Shown: positions 21,865-34,130, counted from the stretch's first letter. The stretch: DNA of 64,000 nucleotides from Maratus speciosus (GCA_963932465.1 OZ010795.1:475220806-475284805); one strand, 5' to 3'. Notes: generated by a model not told the origin, from the letters alone. A program made the numbers and translations.

Positions 21865-23434
21865 TTGAACGGAGGGTGGTTTCGGGGTCTGGGGGCAAAG
21901 CGATATAAGTAAGCGTCCTATCTTAAATGGGAGAGGTAATCGCAAGATTAAAGGCGAGGTCACGTCAATCAAGGTCATACGCCACCCAGCGGACGGAGTG
22001 AACTACAAGAGGATTATTAACTTCTTTCCCCCTTGTGAATGATCTATATGTTCGATATCTATGAAATAACTACGCGCACGCGCAGCCGTGATTTTATTCG
22101 TTTGTCGTCTGCAGTACTTAATTGTTGCAAGTATAGATATAATTCGATTTATTTATTCGCCATTATTTAATTTATTAATTGAAGTTAGTTATTTAAACAA
22201 AATCAGTTCTTTTAAGAACTTATATTATTTGGGAAAATGCAACGTTGGCGTTCTAATTATTGCAGTTTTCAAAACTGCAAAAATAACTCTCTATCTGAGA
22301 GAACCCATTTTTTTCGCTTCCCAAAAGAGAAAAACAGGTTAGTTTTGTGTTTTATTATAATTTATAAAAAAGTTAAAATATTATTTAATATATATTATTA
22401 AATGGCAGTGATTTTAATACGTTCTATTTGAATTATGTTTTTGTAATGCAATGAACAAAGACATATAAAAATTAGTTAATGTATGTTAAGATAGAATTTT
22501 ACAGCAGCGTTTTTAATTCAATTCCTAGATAAAGTTATAAAAATTACATAAACATGTGTATTTCCAATGAGAATTAAACGTTTTATTACGCTTAGAGTTT
22601 AAGTATAAATTATTTAATTAATTTTGAGGCATATTTTCTATTTACCGGGAGCAGGAGATAAATTGCCAAATATTCTCTTGATCGAATTGTATTTATAATA
22701 TTTAAAATAGAAGCATTTCATTCATTTCATTTAAAACTCATTTAATTTTACATTAGGATCCACTTTAAATTAAAATGCAAGCAGTAATTCTAGTACTATT
22801 AAACCAGCAATAATTGATTATTTATAGTTTTAAATATTATGAGAATTTTAGACAACAGCTTTAAAAAAATTCCTAAAATCGACAAATTACTTTTTTTTAA
22901 ATCTAGAAATATGTCGGTCATTGTGTCATATCCGGGAAAAATAGTTTTCATGGGATACCTGCACTTCGCACAGCTGCATTACAGATATACACATATACAC
23001 ACATATATACACACATACATTGCAGAAAGCATACAAAGTATGGAAGAAACTTCAAAAATTGGAATAAAATATAAAATATTTACAAATACTACGTGGTATG
23101 CTCAATTAAACATTTATTATCTTACACCGGTTCTTCGCAGGGGTAAAATGGATAACTTTCCGTAATCGGGCCGATAGCCATGATTGGCGTCAAATGAGAA
23201 AACAATATACAATTGTAACTGTATAAAAGTTAAATAATGGTTAGAAAATGAAAGTAACTTTTATCAAAATAACCCAATTGCGGAACATTCTCCAAATTTA
23301 AAAAAGGCTTATGAAACACACAACAATTGCCAATAACTAAAAACTATAGACTAATAACAAGCTCGACGTAGCAGTTGTTGGTCGGTAGCCAATAATTTCA
23401 AATTTCCCTTTTAATTTTGTCCGGTTTCAATTTT

Positions 23435-23468
<34 letters not shown>

Positions 23469-23730
23469 CTGGCTTCCGCAAAAGAGTCGGAATAAGTAGT
23501 AGAAAAAAGGGCTGCGGACGGAGGTGGGCCAATTGAACGTATTAAAATCACTGACATTTAATAATATATATTAAATAATATTTTAACTTTTTTATAAAAA
23601 AATATAGGGCTGAAAATCACGTTTAAGATGCTTAGACGTTTTAAATATATCTCTTTTGCAATTTCCCAACCAGCTGGTATATTTTAGAAATCGAGTTTGT
23701 TACATAACTTACTCAATTATTGTACTTGTA
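21865..23730. other. No gene; (CA/TA)n patch at 22985-23020, poly-T at ~23437-23465
   Basis: The first 80 bp contain TTTTGAACGGAGGGTGG, similar to 11018-11035. Two open frames (22088-22342 and 22839-23165) have no motif and low-complexity composition. A 30-base T-run lies near 23437. Confidence 0.45.
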
Positions 23731-23734
23731 TATA

Positions 23735-23940
23735 CAGTTGTAACAACCATAAAGAATGTTTAAGGATTTATCAGCTACGTTTAGATAACGTAAAATTAAT
23801 TTGCTAATTTATAATCAAGTTGTAAAAATATTTTAATGTTGTATTGTTACTAGAAACACATCCATGTACATAATTTTTATTTTTCTAGCATATCTGGGAG
23901 GGAAAAATCGATTAAAAATTTTTATCTTTTCATATATATG
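23735..23940 (+). repeat. Dispersed repeat shared with 12425-12640
   Basis: Diverged direct copy; see 12425-12640. Confidence 0.5.
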
Positions 23941-24275
23941 AATAGGGTTAGATGAAATAAACAGTGTAAAAAAGTTCTTTTATGTTAGCCGGCCGCAGTT
24001 CATAAACCGTCAAATATTTTCCCCATCACCAGCGTTTATGTTGCATTCATTTCATTCAAAATATAAAATCATCATTTTAAAAATATACTCGTCATTTGAA
24101 AAACATAACTTTCATTATATTTAAAATACATTTTTTTTCCTAATAAATAATAACATAAACCCAAGGTGGGCAAGTTTCTTCCAATGTGGATAAAAACCAT
24201 GGAATTAAAAGTTACGCCTATAACTTTTATTAACAAAAATGGTTTTCTTTTAGCCTGAATAGCTTGCATAAAATT

Positions 24276-24769
24276 CAGGTCTATTTGAAGATATTTACAA
24301 TTTAAGAGTTATAGGCGGAAAAGCAAACAAAGCCATTTTAGAGAATACCTATTAAAATTTTAATCGTGAATTTCAAATATTTACTCACTCATGGAAGATT
24401 AACCTTGTTTACCAGATTTATTGCAAAATATTTTTGTTATAGCTTGTTTTGATAAAAATATATGTATTTAAAAAATAGTTGCAATGTCAGTTTAGTTTCG
24501 GGGCAAAAGGCAATACTGTTTACGTAGCATTAGTGCTTTTTCTCCCGAAATTAAAATGACATTGCGATTTTTTTTAAATACACATATTTTCATCAAAACA
24601 AACTGTAACAAAAATATTTTGCAATAAATCTGGTAAACAAGGTTCATCTTCCATGAGTGAGTAAATATTTGAAATTTATGATTAAAATTTTAACAGGTAT
24701 TCTCTAAAATAGCTTTGTCTGCTTTTCCGCCTATAACTCTTAAATTGTAAATATCTTCAAATAGACCTG
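24276..24769. mobile_element. Foldback element, ~494 bp, arms ~225 bp
   Basis: Arms 24276-24503 and 24544-24769 are nearly perfect reverse complements from CAGGTCTATTTGAAGATATT inward to TTTCGGG; the loop is about 40 bases. No coding frame. It could be transcribed into a long hairpin RNA. Confidence 0.9.
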
Positions 24770-24774
24770 TGCAC

Positions 24775-25470
24775 GAGATGCGCAGATGGTAGATATTCTG
24801 TCATATATGACGTCAAACAAAAAACCCGCGTATTTGCGTTATTCACTCCATCCACAAGATCGCGCAGCTGTGTCAATTTACGACAGATTCCAGCATTAAC
24901 TTTGTACGCTTACTTATAGCGCTTTGTCTGGGGGTCATGATCGATGAAAATATACCGAAATTTTTTGAAATCGCTTTCCTCCGAACGGCTGCAATAGGTA
25001 GCTTTTTGTAAAGAAAGCTACCTAAAAATCTTCCGTCAAATGCAATTTGTTTGAAAACTGTATCTCAGTTTATTGTTTTTTAATGGCTTTAAAAGTATTT
25101 CTCAAGCATGATTTGTTTTATTCTATTTCTATCGCTAGAAGCCTCATTAAGAAAGATTAACCCGTTTACACTGAAAACAATATTAATAGTTCAGCTTTTG
25201 TTTCCGGCTGATATTGCCTAACGAAATTAAAACTTGATCAATAAACAAATAAAATAATATAAATAAAAGGCAAATTTAACAGACATGTAATCGAACTACG
25301 CGCTTAAACTATTGAAATTATCACAATCAAAATCGCTGCTGCAGGTAGCGAAATCTTAGGCGATTTCTTCGGCTACTATCCCCTTCCATATGGCTGATGC
25401 GAAAGTATCGCTTTTAATAAATTTCTTAACTTTATTTGAATACATTATAATTTTTTTTTAATATAACAAA
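24775..25470. other. No gene; dispersed-repeat piece at ~25030-25080
   Basis: GCAATTTGTTTGAAAACTGTATCTCA recurs in diverged form at about 50620-50650. The stretch also holds TGTACGCTTACTTATAGCGC (24915-24945), the reverse of a block at 21898-21922. Nothing coding. Confidence 0.4.
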
Positions 25471-25471
25471 T

Positions 25472-25885
25472 TGGAAATTGCACGTCAAACGTGGAAAATG
25501 AGGTGCGTTCGTACTATAACATGCTTTATAAATATTTTTTGCACCACATATTGTACTGAATGTATATTTTAGTACACTTCATAAGTGTATATCAATTTCA
25601 TTCTATTCGAAAGGCTGTAACATCATTAAAATGCACTTGAATTTTTTTTCCCCATTGGCCGTAATGTAACGAAAAACTTTTGACTGTCCCTGTAATTAAA
25701 CTGTGCATGCGATTTTCATAAAATTTGAAATGACTCGCAAAAATTTTGCAATAATTATATATTTAAAATTTCAGATCATTCGGTTGGGTAGTTTTTGCTC
25801 TGTTATAAGCGGACGGACGGACAGACAGACAGACTGAACAACGACTATGTACCACGTATTTATATAATTACGAACGCACCTAAAA
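25472..25885 (+). mobile_element. R5 element, copy 2 (~410 bp)
   Basis: Begins AAATTGGAAATTGCACGTCA, has AGGTGCGTTCGTA at 25501 and ends TACGAACGCACCTAAAA at about 25885. GGACGGACGGACAGACAGAC lies near its right end. Compared with copy 1 it has one central module instead of two. Confidence 0.75.
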
Positions 25886-25889
25886 ATGC

Positions 25890-26925
25890 TTTTTCGTGTT
25901 GTTAATGAGTATCTAAAAAAATATAATAGATGTCAAAAATTTGTCAGAGATGTTAAAAATTTACATAATTAGATGCCGAGCATTAGATGTCAAAAAATTG
26001 TCAAATTAGATACCCAGAGTTTAAAAAAGAATAATCTCCTTTATTTTGTGCATTGGAAATCCCGGGATAGATCCCGTAGTTAACAGAGATGAGAGCGGGC
26101 AGATCTAGTGAATTCTCAATCTGATTTCGAGTAGCTTTCAAAATACCTTTAGAAATGGATAAAGGTTACAGAATCGTTTAGAAGAAAAGTTTGTTTTATT
26201 TTTATGTAATACTGGCTCAGAAATGTCTATCTTCTTAATTTATACAACTTTCAAACTGAGAGACTGTATAAAATTTCCGCGAAATAAGCTATTGTAATAG
26301 TAAATCTATCTGAAGGTTTCATTTTAGAGATAAAGTAATATACTATAAAATTATGTATTTATACGGAGCAGAAGTTTCACAACAATTCAACAAAATCAAC
26401 AAGATCAAATATTTGGGAAGCTTTTTGCTTCTGAAAATACATTTCCTTCTTTGATTCTCAAAAGAAAACTAGTAATAAATAAACCAAACATAAATGTTTT
26501 GTTTATTTATTTGAGTATCTTTTATAAAGATAAAAAAGTTTTTTTGCTTGCTTTTGATAAAGTTAGGAAATAGCTGAAAGTAAACTTTTGGATTTGGACA
26601 ATTTGTGAATGAATTTTTCTTATCATTTATTTTTTTAAAACAAAATTAATTATCTCATATATGTATTTCAAAGCATTTTCAGTGCAGTTGCAAAATGTTT
26701 ACTCCACTCTTTCTGACGGATATTAGTTTGTGAATTTTTATGTTGGGAAGAAAAATTGAATCAAAATAAGTTTGGTGCTTGTTTTTGAGTTGGATTAAAA
26801 GATTTTAACTATTAAAGTTAAGATACATTTTTTTTTTTTAGTAAAATAGTCTTTTGTAGTTTGTACAGGATTGCATTATAATGAATAGATACAATACATC
26901 TACGCATGATTATTGTTTGTGTGTT
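25890..26925. other. No gene; short local repeats at 25925-26010
   Basis: TTAGATGTCAAAAA-like units repeat several times at 25925-26010. The remainder is AT-rich without motifs. Confidence 0.4.
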
Positions 26926-27161
26926 ATTAACCCCTTCTCGACGAGAGTTACGTATTTGTGCCGTTTAAGGTGCAATAATTCCTTGAATTTGAACACCAGT
27001 ATTTTAGTACAAATTTTTTTCCTTTATAAATACCTTATGCCGACCAATTAAAGTGATTCGAACACTTGTATAGTGTTTCTTAAATTTGTCATATTGATCA
27101 ACCTTTATTTCAGGAACTATTCCAAGAAATTAGCTGAAAATTTCAAATCTAATTCCTTATA

Positions 27162-27257
27162 CAGGGATCCCCCGACTTACGTAAGTAATGCGTTCCGTAA
27201 ACTTTTACGTAGTCGAATTTGTAAATTCCTTATGTAAAATTTCGTGAGAATCTGCAA

Positions 27258-27308
<51 letters not shown>

Positions 27309-27892
27309 TATACATTATTTACACAGTATTATTTTATAAATAAAGTAGCATGCAGCAGTATTTACTTGGATATAAACTATAAAAGTATGAAAAAATATAA
27401 AAACAAACTGAAAGAACACTTTTCAAATAAAAAGTAACTTGTGGAATATGGGATTTATAAATTTAACATTGATGAATTAGTTTATATCAATTTTGAATCT
27501 ATATCAGGCGAACAGCTCTGAAGCTGGAAGAAAAGATACACTCTTTCCTCTTCCCCCAAACTTTAAAATTAGGTTTCGTTATGATTTGAATTCAACTAAC
27601 AAAATTGTAACGGTTAAACAGAGTTTTTTTTTGACTCATTTTAATCAGATTTGTGTTTGTTTTCTTAAAGATTTGATTGTATATCCCAATAAAAATATAA
27701 CTATATCTAATATAATAAAAATATATATATTTGTTGTTGTTTTTATCTGCATATTTTATTTATAAAAAAAATATCAAAAGTATGTAAATGCGTATCAAAC
27801 GCGCTAGTATGTTCATAAATGTAATTTTCGAAATTTCTTACGTAAGTGCGAATTTACGTAAGTCGAGTATTACGTAAGTCGAGGGATGGCTG
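27162..27892. mobile_element. TA-flanked TIR element, ~731 bp
   Basis: Left CAGGGATCCCCCGACTTACG and right CGTAAGTCGAGGGATGGCTG are imperfect inverted ends, each flanked by TA (27160-27161, 27893-27894). ACTTACGTAA motifs repeat near both ends. A (TA)n run of about 50 bases lies at 27261-27312. The 90-codon frame at 27493-27765 has no motif. Probably pogo/Tc1-type by TA and end sequence. Confidence 0.65.
27261..27312. repeat. (TA)n microsatellite
   Basis: Pure TA dinucleotide run with one break. Confidence 0.9.
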
Positions 27893-27980
27893 TATATTAT
27901 TACGAGGGTAAATCAAAAATTATCCGCAATTTTGAGATAACTCTTCTTACGTTGTTCATACTGACCTCTGTCCTCGTTGA

Positions 27981-30638
27981 TTTAATTCCTACTATTAGTT
28001 CACACTCTCCCTATATTTATTTATTTATATATCTTGTTCAAATTTTCAATCGTTAATAAAACACTTATTATTCATCCTATCAAGTTGAAATAAATTTTTT
28101 AAAACTTGTACTGAATGCCAATTGATGTTAATACAGATTTTTCAAATATTAATTCATTAATTAAATTTTAATTAATTAATTTTAGTTTTATATGGGAGAC
28201 AAAATGGCGGCCATTGGTTGTTGAACAGCATTTAATGCATCTTCATATCTATAAGGGGAGTTACCATAGGGGGGGATCTTGTTCTGTCGCCAACTTTGCG
28301 ATATATCGCCAAATTTGGCGACCAAAATGAGTCGCCAAAAGTGACGCCAACATGGCGATATCTCTAATATTTCGCCAAATTCCCATAGACTTCCATTGTA
28401 AACCTACTTGCTTATAGAAAATCAACGAATTGAGATATTTTAATGCAACAAAAACTAATATTAGCTTAAGGGATTATATTAATTTTTTCTTTGATGACTG
28501 TTGTAAAGAAATTATACAACATAGCTTGACAATCAATTCAACTAATTAGACAATTTTGCACGATCCAATAATATTCAAAAATAATTCTTTAATGGTTGAA
28601 AGATAATTATTTATTAATCAATCATTACATTAAATTAAAATAAAAAAAATACTTCCAATAGCAGTGTATATTTTAATTAAGAATTATTATAATGCGTATA
28701 TAAATATATATATATATGTTGTTAGGTATAGATATGTTTGTAAAAAAATATGAAATAATAATATTGTATTTATTTTGTAATAATAGTAAAATTTTGAATT
28801 GTATATTATTTATATGTGCACAAATAGAGTAATAAAAATTCACAAAATAAGACCAGACGATAAATAGGGCAATTAGTGACAAGGATTCAGCATAAGACGC
28901 CATATTCTGTCATAGGTTGAAAATAGAAGAACATAAAATTTACGACGTTTTAGCAATAAATTTTCAACTGACGAACTGACGAACCATGATACTCAACGTG
29001 GGTGGCGATAATTTTCTTGAGAAGTCAGAATCAAAGCAATAAAAATTAGCTATGCAATGGGAAAGAAAATAGACACGCCCAAGGATGCAGGGAGCCAGCA
29101 TGAAGAATTACGAAACTACCAATGGGGGAGGAAAGAGGAGCAACCAATAAGCGCTATAGCTTTATGTTGATTAAGCCCTCCAAAACATTGGGTCTAAAAA
29201 AAAAAAAAAAGGAGAGAAGATCATTAAGTCTCGCTTCATGCTGAGAAGAGGTTAAAAAAAAATGATGGCTCGTCTCTCTCCGGAAAATTTAATTCCATCT
29301 AAAATTCTCTACTTGACCAATTAATGATCTTTGAAAATTACTACAAGTCTCTTCGCAACCAGCGATAATTTACCAGATGATAAATCAAGGGATATAGCAG
29401 AAGCACACTCATCATCCTCACGAACGAAATGGAAGAATTATCTTTTACACGAGGAATTCACCTGACTTAGCGAAAAGAGCATACTGTATGGCTGCGATAA
29501 GAAGATAATTTACAGAAAATCTGAACCATCGGCTAACATTGCAACCGAAGGCCAACTCCTGGACTATGCCTCATCTAGCTGTTCACCATGAAAGTGAAAA
29601 TTATGATATTCGATCTCTATAAACTGTATGCGTCATCTAACCGTTTCCAATGCAAGAGAAAATTGTGTGATAGAATCCAATGAACTATATAGAAAAAAAC
29701 TTTTGCGAAAATTGTTTGATAGAATCCAATGAACTATATATAAAAAAACTTTTGTGCATTAGATGAGTACAGGACTGATCAAGGTCTAATTGGGTGAGAA
29801 AATTTGCATATATTTATCTCCAATTATTTTATGGCTATTGATTATTTGATATATATATGGTTTGTATAATTAAGCTTACAAAATTTGTTTTATAGTCTAA
29901 ATTTTAATTAAAGTCAGAATTATTATCTCATTAAATATTTTAACTAATTATTTTATATATTTTAATGATAATTGGAATAATAAAATTCCATTAAAATTTT
30001 GATTAATGTTTTGGCCAGAAGCCTCTTATCTTTGGATCGGTGCTGTGAGTAAGTTAATAGAATAATAATAAAAAAATAAAATAAAATAAAATAAAATAAA
30101 AATTTTACTGTTCTAATGTGGATCGAACTATATCTTTTAAATAAATGAATAAGTTGAATATTAATCTGAAATTAATGTCGTAACTAAATGAATGATAATT
30201 GAAATATGAATTTTATACAATTGAAAATAAAATTTGTTTATATATGTATACTCTTCTGTTTTTTTCTTTGAATCATTTCATTATTCTTTGGTTTCAGATA
30301 ATATTTATAATTTTACTGTTTTAAGAATTAGTAATTTCAGCAACGATTAAATTCGACTTTCTTTTATGCAACCTACCAGCTCTAAATTTTCATTTCCTAA
30401 CGTTAAATAAGGCGTCCTTGTGTCATTGACGAATTTCTATTATTCAAAATTTTCTCTCCCCTAATTTATTAATTAACGTTATCCCCTTTGATCTTTCACA
30501 ACGCTGATCGGGATAATTGTTTTGTAAGTGTACTAATCATTATTATTGTCACGTGACCCTGTGTGTGGTGCAGATCGTCACCACAATGACCTAAGTAGGA
30601 ATTGACTTTAAAAACAAAATTTTTATATTACTTGTTTT
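27981..30638 (+). mobile_element. R3 element, longest copy (~2.66 kb), unknown class
   Basis: Boundaries come from comparison with the 580-bp copy at 40249-40828, which shares the same left end (AATTCCTACTATT) and right end (TATATTACTTGTTTT). It contains the GCCAAATTTGGCG palindromic blocks (28290-28385), an A-run at ~29198, and a pair of 47-bp direct repeats at about 29665-29755 (TGATAGAATCCAATGAAC). I find no protein motif in it. It interrupts the mariner's 5' region, but I could not settle a target duplication. It may be a non-autonomous LTR, a Helitron-like or some other unit. Confidence 0.6.
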
Positions 30639-30716
30639 ATTGTTATGCTGTTGTGGTCATGCTTTGAAAGTTTGATCATAATTCCTCCATTTGTCTTCCT
30701 TTTGTGCAGATAGATC

Positions 30717-31198
30717 ATGTGCGTTCCATTACAAGTTTGCACCAAAGAGGTGCAGCGAGCAGTGATCTGGTTTTTGTGGTCCGAATGTGTAACGGGGGCT
30801 GCATTCCATCGAAGGCTTTCGGCACAATACGGGAACAGAGTCTGACCGCAACTGAGTGTCTACGAATCGATTGAAAAATTCAAAAATAGTCGTAAAAGTG
30901 TTACGCATGAGGAAGGAGACGGATGATCGTGTACGGCCACAAATGATGACAACATTGAACGTGCACGTGACACGGCTCTGTTAGATAGACGAGTGACTAT
31001 TGATGAAGTGGCACATCGTCTGCAAATTAGTCATGATTCTGTTTATGAAATCATCCACACCAGACTCAGGTTTCATAAAGTCGGTGCATGCGTGTCTGGC
31101 TGCTCAGCCGAAAACCTTCTTTTCTGAGGGCATCAGGAAGCTTGTGCAACGAAGGACCAAGTGCGTAGAAAAGCAAGAGGACTATCGAAAAATGATGT
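30717..31198 (+). pseudogene. Mariner transposase, catalytic core deleted, stop codons
   Basis: Mariner transposases bind the element ends with an N-terminal helix-turn-helix domain and cut with a DDE/D core. From the ATG at 30717 the frame reads the N-terminal domain (VIWFLW.., AFHRRLSAQYG, VYESIEKFKNSRKSV, ..IDEVAHRLQISHDSVYEIIH), with in-frame TGA stops after GNRV and after EEGDG. After about 125 codons the frame meets, in another register, the normal mariner C-terminus (FFSEGIRKLVQRRTKCVEKQ). The catalytic domain between them has been lost. The copy is therefore dead; only the end sequences could be mobilised by another transposase. Confidence 0.85.
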
Positions 31199-31277
31199 TA
31201 ACGTTAGTTTTCTATTTGTATTGCAAAAGGATTTATAACTACATTGCGGATATTTTTGATTTACCCTCGTACATACT

Positions 31278-31592
31278 TTAACACAGGGATTTTTTAAATT
31301 GGCTGTAATTATAATTTTATGATTTTTACTGTAAACTAGGTACTAAAAAATTTAAAAGAAATTGCCTAAATGACCCTTTGTCTCATAAACTATACAAGAT
31401 ACCTTTGAAAATTTTAATACACGTTTTTCTCTCATGTGTACCTAATTTAAAACAAGCTTTTTGTAATTTGAAGTTTTGTTATTTTTAAAGGAAGTTTTAA
31501 ATTTTAATTATTATTAATATTATTTTTTGTAGTTTGAAGTAAAAAATTAAAAAAATATAATTACAGCCAATTTTAAGAAATCCATGTGTTAA
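31278..31592. mobile_element. MITE, 315 bp, TTAA ends
   Basis: TTAACACAGGGATTTTTTAA at the left mirrors TTAAGAAATCCATGTGTTAA at the right, with the match continuing through TTGGCTGTAATTATA. It lies 7 bp after the mariner end. TTAA flanks suggest piggyBac-type mobilisation, but the end (CACAGGG) is unusual. Confidence 0.7.
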
Positions 31593-31995
31593 AATACTGC
31601 GTAAAAATGTATAGGGAATAAGCTTTGAAAATTTCGACTGATTTCTTGGAACAGTTTCTGAGATAAAGGGTCATCGATAGGATAAATTTAACATTGACAA
31701 TATACAAGTGTCCGAACCCAAGAAAATGTTAAAGACTCTCGTGGCGAAGGGATTAACCAGCTACAATCGCTTAAGGATTGTGATACCCAATAGCCTATGC
31801 ATAAAACGTTTATCTCCACTCACAAGGGCACCACCAAACATGATGCGCACAGATTTTGATGATTTCAAAGTATGTTGTAGGGGTCATACCACTAATTATT
31901 CTGATGAAAGGATTTCTTCAAATGGGCCCTAGTTTTTGAGAAATTGGGGGTTAAAGTTCAGCGTATATTTCAATTACCCATTAGTGTGACTTTCT

Positions 31996-32072
31996 GAATC
32001 GGAGTTCGTGGTGCAGCGGTAGCGTGCGAACCTACGGACCAAGACATTGCGGGATCGATTCCATTTCGGGGC
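31996..32072 (+). other. tRNA-like segment (A and B box) in left arm
   Basis: GTGGTGCAGCGGTAGCGTG matches a polymerase III A box and GGGATCGATTCC a B box. The stems do not pair well enough for a functional tRNA. It is the same sequence as that at 35795-35872 in inverse orientation. Confidence 0.55.
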
Positions 32073-32104
32073 ATTTTCTTCATTTTTTACTTATTTTTAT
32101 ATTT

Positions 32105-32885
32105 TTTACACGTTAAAAATTTTAAACAGAATTGGGCATTCTACAGCTTTGAACTTTGATATTTTCTTAACAAATTACATTTACATTTTCGAATTTTTCA
32201 TGGCAATTTATTTTTCTCTTCAATTTTTAAACTAATATTTCTATTTACAAAGCTCCAAAACTAATTTATGCCTAATACTTTTTTTTTAAATTAATTTTTA
32301 TTTACATTTTTTATTTTAAGCACAATTCTGAAATAATGATTTTTATGTTTTCTATCTTTTTTTTTTTAACTTTATGGAATTTTAAAGGATAATTTATCCT
32401 TTTCTTCTATAAATTATACAAAATAATTTTCAGGTCCAATTTCTCAAAAGTATTTAGGATTAGATAATTCAAATAATGCATCTCTTGAAAGAGTAATAAA
32501 ATATTAAAGCACTAATGCTTAAATACAAGTTTTTTACCAGTTGTACAAATTTTTAATACACTGTAAAATACATTTATCTGTTAAGTTCAACCTCAACATC
32601 ATTTTTCGTTTGGGCAATATTTTTATTATAGCAAATAAAAACAATCTCTACGTGATTCATGAAAATTCAACTGGATTGCAAAAATCGTCTGTTAATGAGA
32701 TAAAATTTACGGTACATATAAATATATTTATAAATTTCTTAATCGTCTGCTTTGCTTTTCTCGGTAATATTGGAATAAATAAAAATTTCTTTTATTGGTC
32801 TCGTTTAGCTTCTTTTGCAGACAATTAGAAGATTTGAAATATTGTTATATATAGGGAAAATTTCGGTATGAAATTAAAAGAAGGC
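32105..32885. other. Interior of TIR element without recognised content
   Basis: AT-rich. A 95-codon frame at 32541-32828 shows no motif. It may be 5' untranslated sequence or an upstream intron of the relic gene that follows. Confidence 0.35.
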
Positions 32886-33100
32886 TACAGATTGTCACAG
32901 ATTGAATGCTAAAGATTGTGTTATGGAAGGAACCAGCGCTGATGCGGAAAATTCTCGTTTGGAAGAAAAACAAAAAGGCCGAATTACAAATGCATTAAAA
33001 TATTGCGAGACGTTGCTACAAAATGATGATCTGTTTACAAGTTTTCCACTGGAGCTTCTATTGCTATGGCTGAAGAATTTCATTGTGCGATTTTAGAAAT

Positions 33101-33292
33101 TGTTAACTCATATTAAATACTCACAAATACACAAAATAACAAAACTGCAGTGCACTGTTTTTTATTTAAATAATATCACAAGAGCCACTCATGGCTACTT
33201 CTCTCACAACAAAACATTCTATGAACTCGCATAAACAAACGCAGACGATCAAAGTTATTGCCAAAAACGCAAAGCATAAAAACGACCGAACA
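33101..33292 (-). repeat. 3' LTR of BEL element (192 bp)
   Basis: Written on the plus strand it begins TGTTAACTCATATTAAATAC and ends CGACCGAACA, giving TG..CA ends. Confidence 0.9.
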
Positions 33293-33402
33293 TACCGGCC
33301 CCCGTTGAATGATTTTCATTCAACCACAATTATAATACATTATTACACTTTGAATTTTAAACAAATAATACAGCATGTACTAGTAAACAATAAATTGACA
33401 AA

Positions 33403-33846
33403 TTACAAAAGATAATCATTTTTCCATAGGTAACAGACAAATTTTTGAAATTGGTCTCTTGAAAACACCACTTTGTGTTTTATGTTTACCACTCTAATGA
33501 TTCCATCATTACCTGGAAATAACTCTACAATTCTACCTAGAGGCCAATTGCAAATAGCAACATTGTCTTCCTTTATAACTACTAAATCGTTTATTTTAAC
33601 ATTTTCTTTCTCAAACATCCACTTTACTCTTTGTTGTAAGGAGCTCAAATAATATTTGGACCATTTTTTCCAAAAACACTGAATCATTTTTGTTGTTCTT
33701 TCCCATATTTTTAGTTTAGAATCATGAGCATTAGTTATTTCAGGTTCAACAATAGAATTGATTGGCCTACCAATAAGAAAGTGGCCAGTCAATTCTATTG
33801 TTCCGGCTCGACGGACCATTATGTTTACTACTCCAAAATTCTGCAC
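33403..33846 (-). pseudogene. BEL integrase C-terminal domain (truncated)
   Basis: The integrase inserts the cDNA; only the tail of the protein remains. The 147-residue frame contains GHFLIGRP (about 21-28), the W..W.KYYLSSLQQRVKW segment and the KINDLVVIKEDNV..WPLGRIVELFPG block, which is the conserved C-terminal domain (DUF5641-like) of BEL/Pao integrases. The zinc-binding and DDE core are missing. Upstream of GHFLIGRP the frame reads into what looks like a second primer-binding-site/LTR junction (33806-33822), so its first ~18 residues are not authentic integrase. The homologous region of the larger BEL element lies near 60530-60900. Confidence 0.85.
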
Positions 33847-34130
33847 GCATTATGTAATGATGTACACTCATGACATCTAACACTCAAATTAAATTTGTTT
33901 TAAATGCTGCAAGAATTTATTTCTTTTCTCATATTTTTTTTAAAAAATAACTCAGAAATACTTTATTTTAAAGTATTTAAAGGTTAACACACTCGATTTA
34001 ATCAAAATAAGACTTAAACCTTCTGGATAAAATAAATGTCATTTAAATAACTCGAATAATATATGTCTCATATAAATAATCTCTCTAAATAAATTTCTGT
34101 ATAAATAATATCTCACTCAAATAATATATA
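33806..34130 (-). repeat. Second LTR edge and primer-binding-site copy inside the element
   Basis: GCTCGACGGACCA, TTA, then TGTTTACTAC (33806-33830) repeats exactly the arrangement GCTCGACGGACCA, TTA, TGTTAACTC found at the genuine LTR (35229-35253). The following ~300 bp have no coding content and run to the truncated end of gag, so they are probably part of an LTR from a related element. Length of this LTR is inferred. Confidence 0.5.

Larger units (their letters stand above)
27901..31271 (+). mobile_element. Mariner element, internally deleted and interrupted by R3
   Basis: The inverted ends TACGAGGGTAAATCAAAAAT and TTTTTGATTTACCCTCGTA (to 31271) with an adjoining ATTGCGGATA block are classical mariner termini including the TA. 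Between them are about 80 bp of 5' sequence, the R3 insertion (27981-30638), and a shortened transposase gene (30717-31198). Without R3 the element would be about 0.71 kb against a usual 1.3 kb. Confidence 0.85.
26927..31756. mobile_element. Outer TTAA-flanked TIR element hosting several nested insertions
   Basis: TTAA at 26927-26930 followed by CCCCTTCTCGACGAGAG, and CTCTCGTGGCGAAGGGA followed by TTAA at 31751-31756, mark the ends. The arms (26931-27158 and about 31605-31750) are diverged reverse complements sharing ATTTCTTGGAA.AGTT.CTGA and ATACAAGTGT.CGAA. All DNA between the arms is accounted for by the insertions at 27162-27892, 27901-31271 and 31278-31592. A piggyBac-type relic is inferred from TTAA plus the CCC end. 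It has no coding sequence of its own left. Confidence 0.6.

Noticed and set aside
22839..23165. 108-codon plus-strand open frame
   Set aside because: Contains a translated (CA/TA)n microsatellite (HTHIHTYIHTY) and no conserved motif.
27493..27765. 90-codon frame inside a TIR element
   Set aside because: No transposase motif; ends in low-complexity codons from AT runs.
31708..31932. 74-codon frame across the end of the outer TTAA element
   Set aside because: Spans an element boundary and an inverted arm; not a gene.
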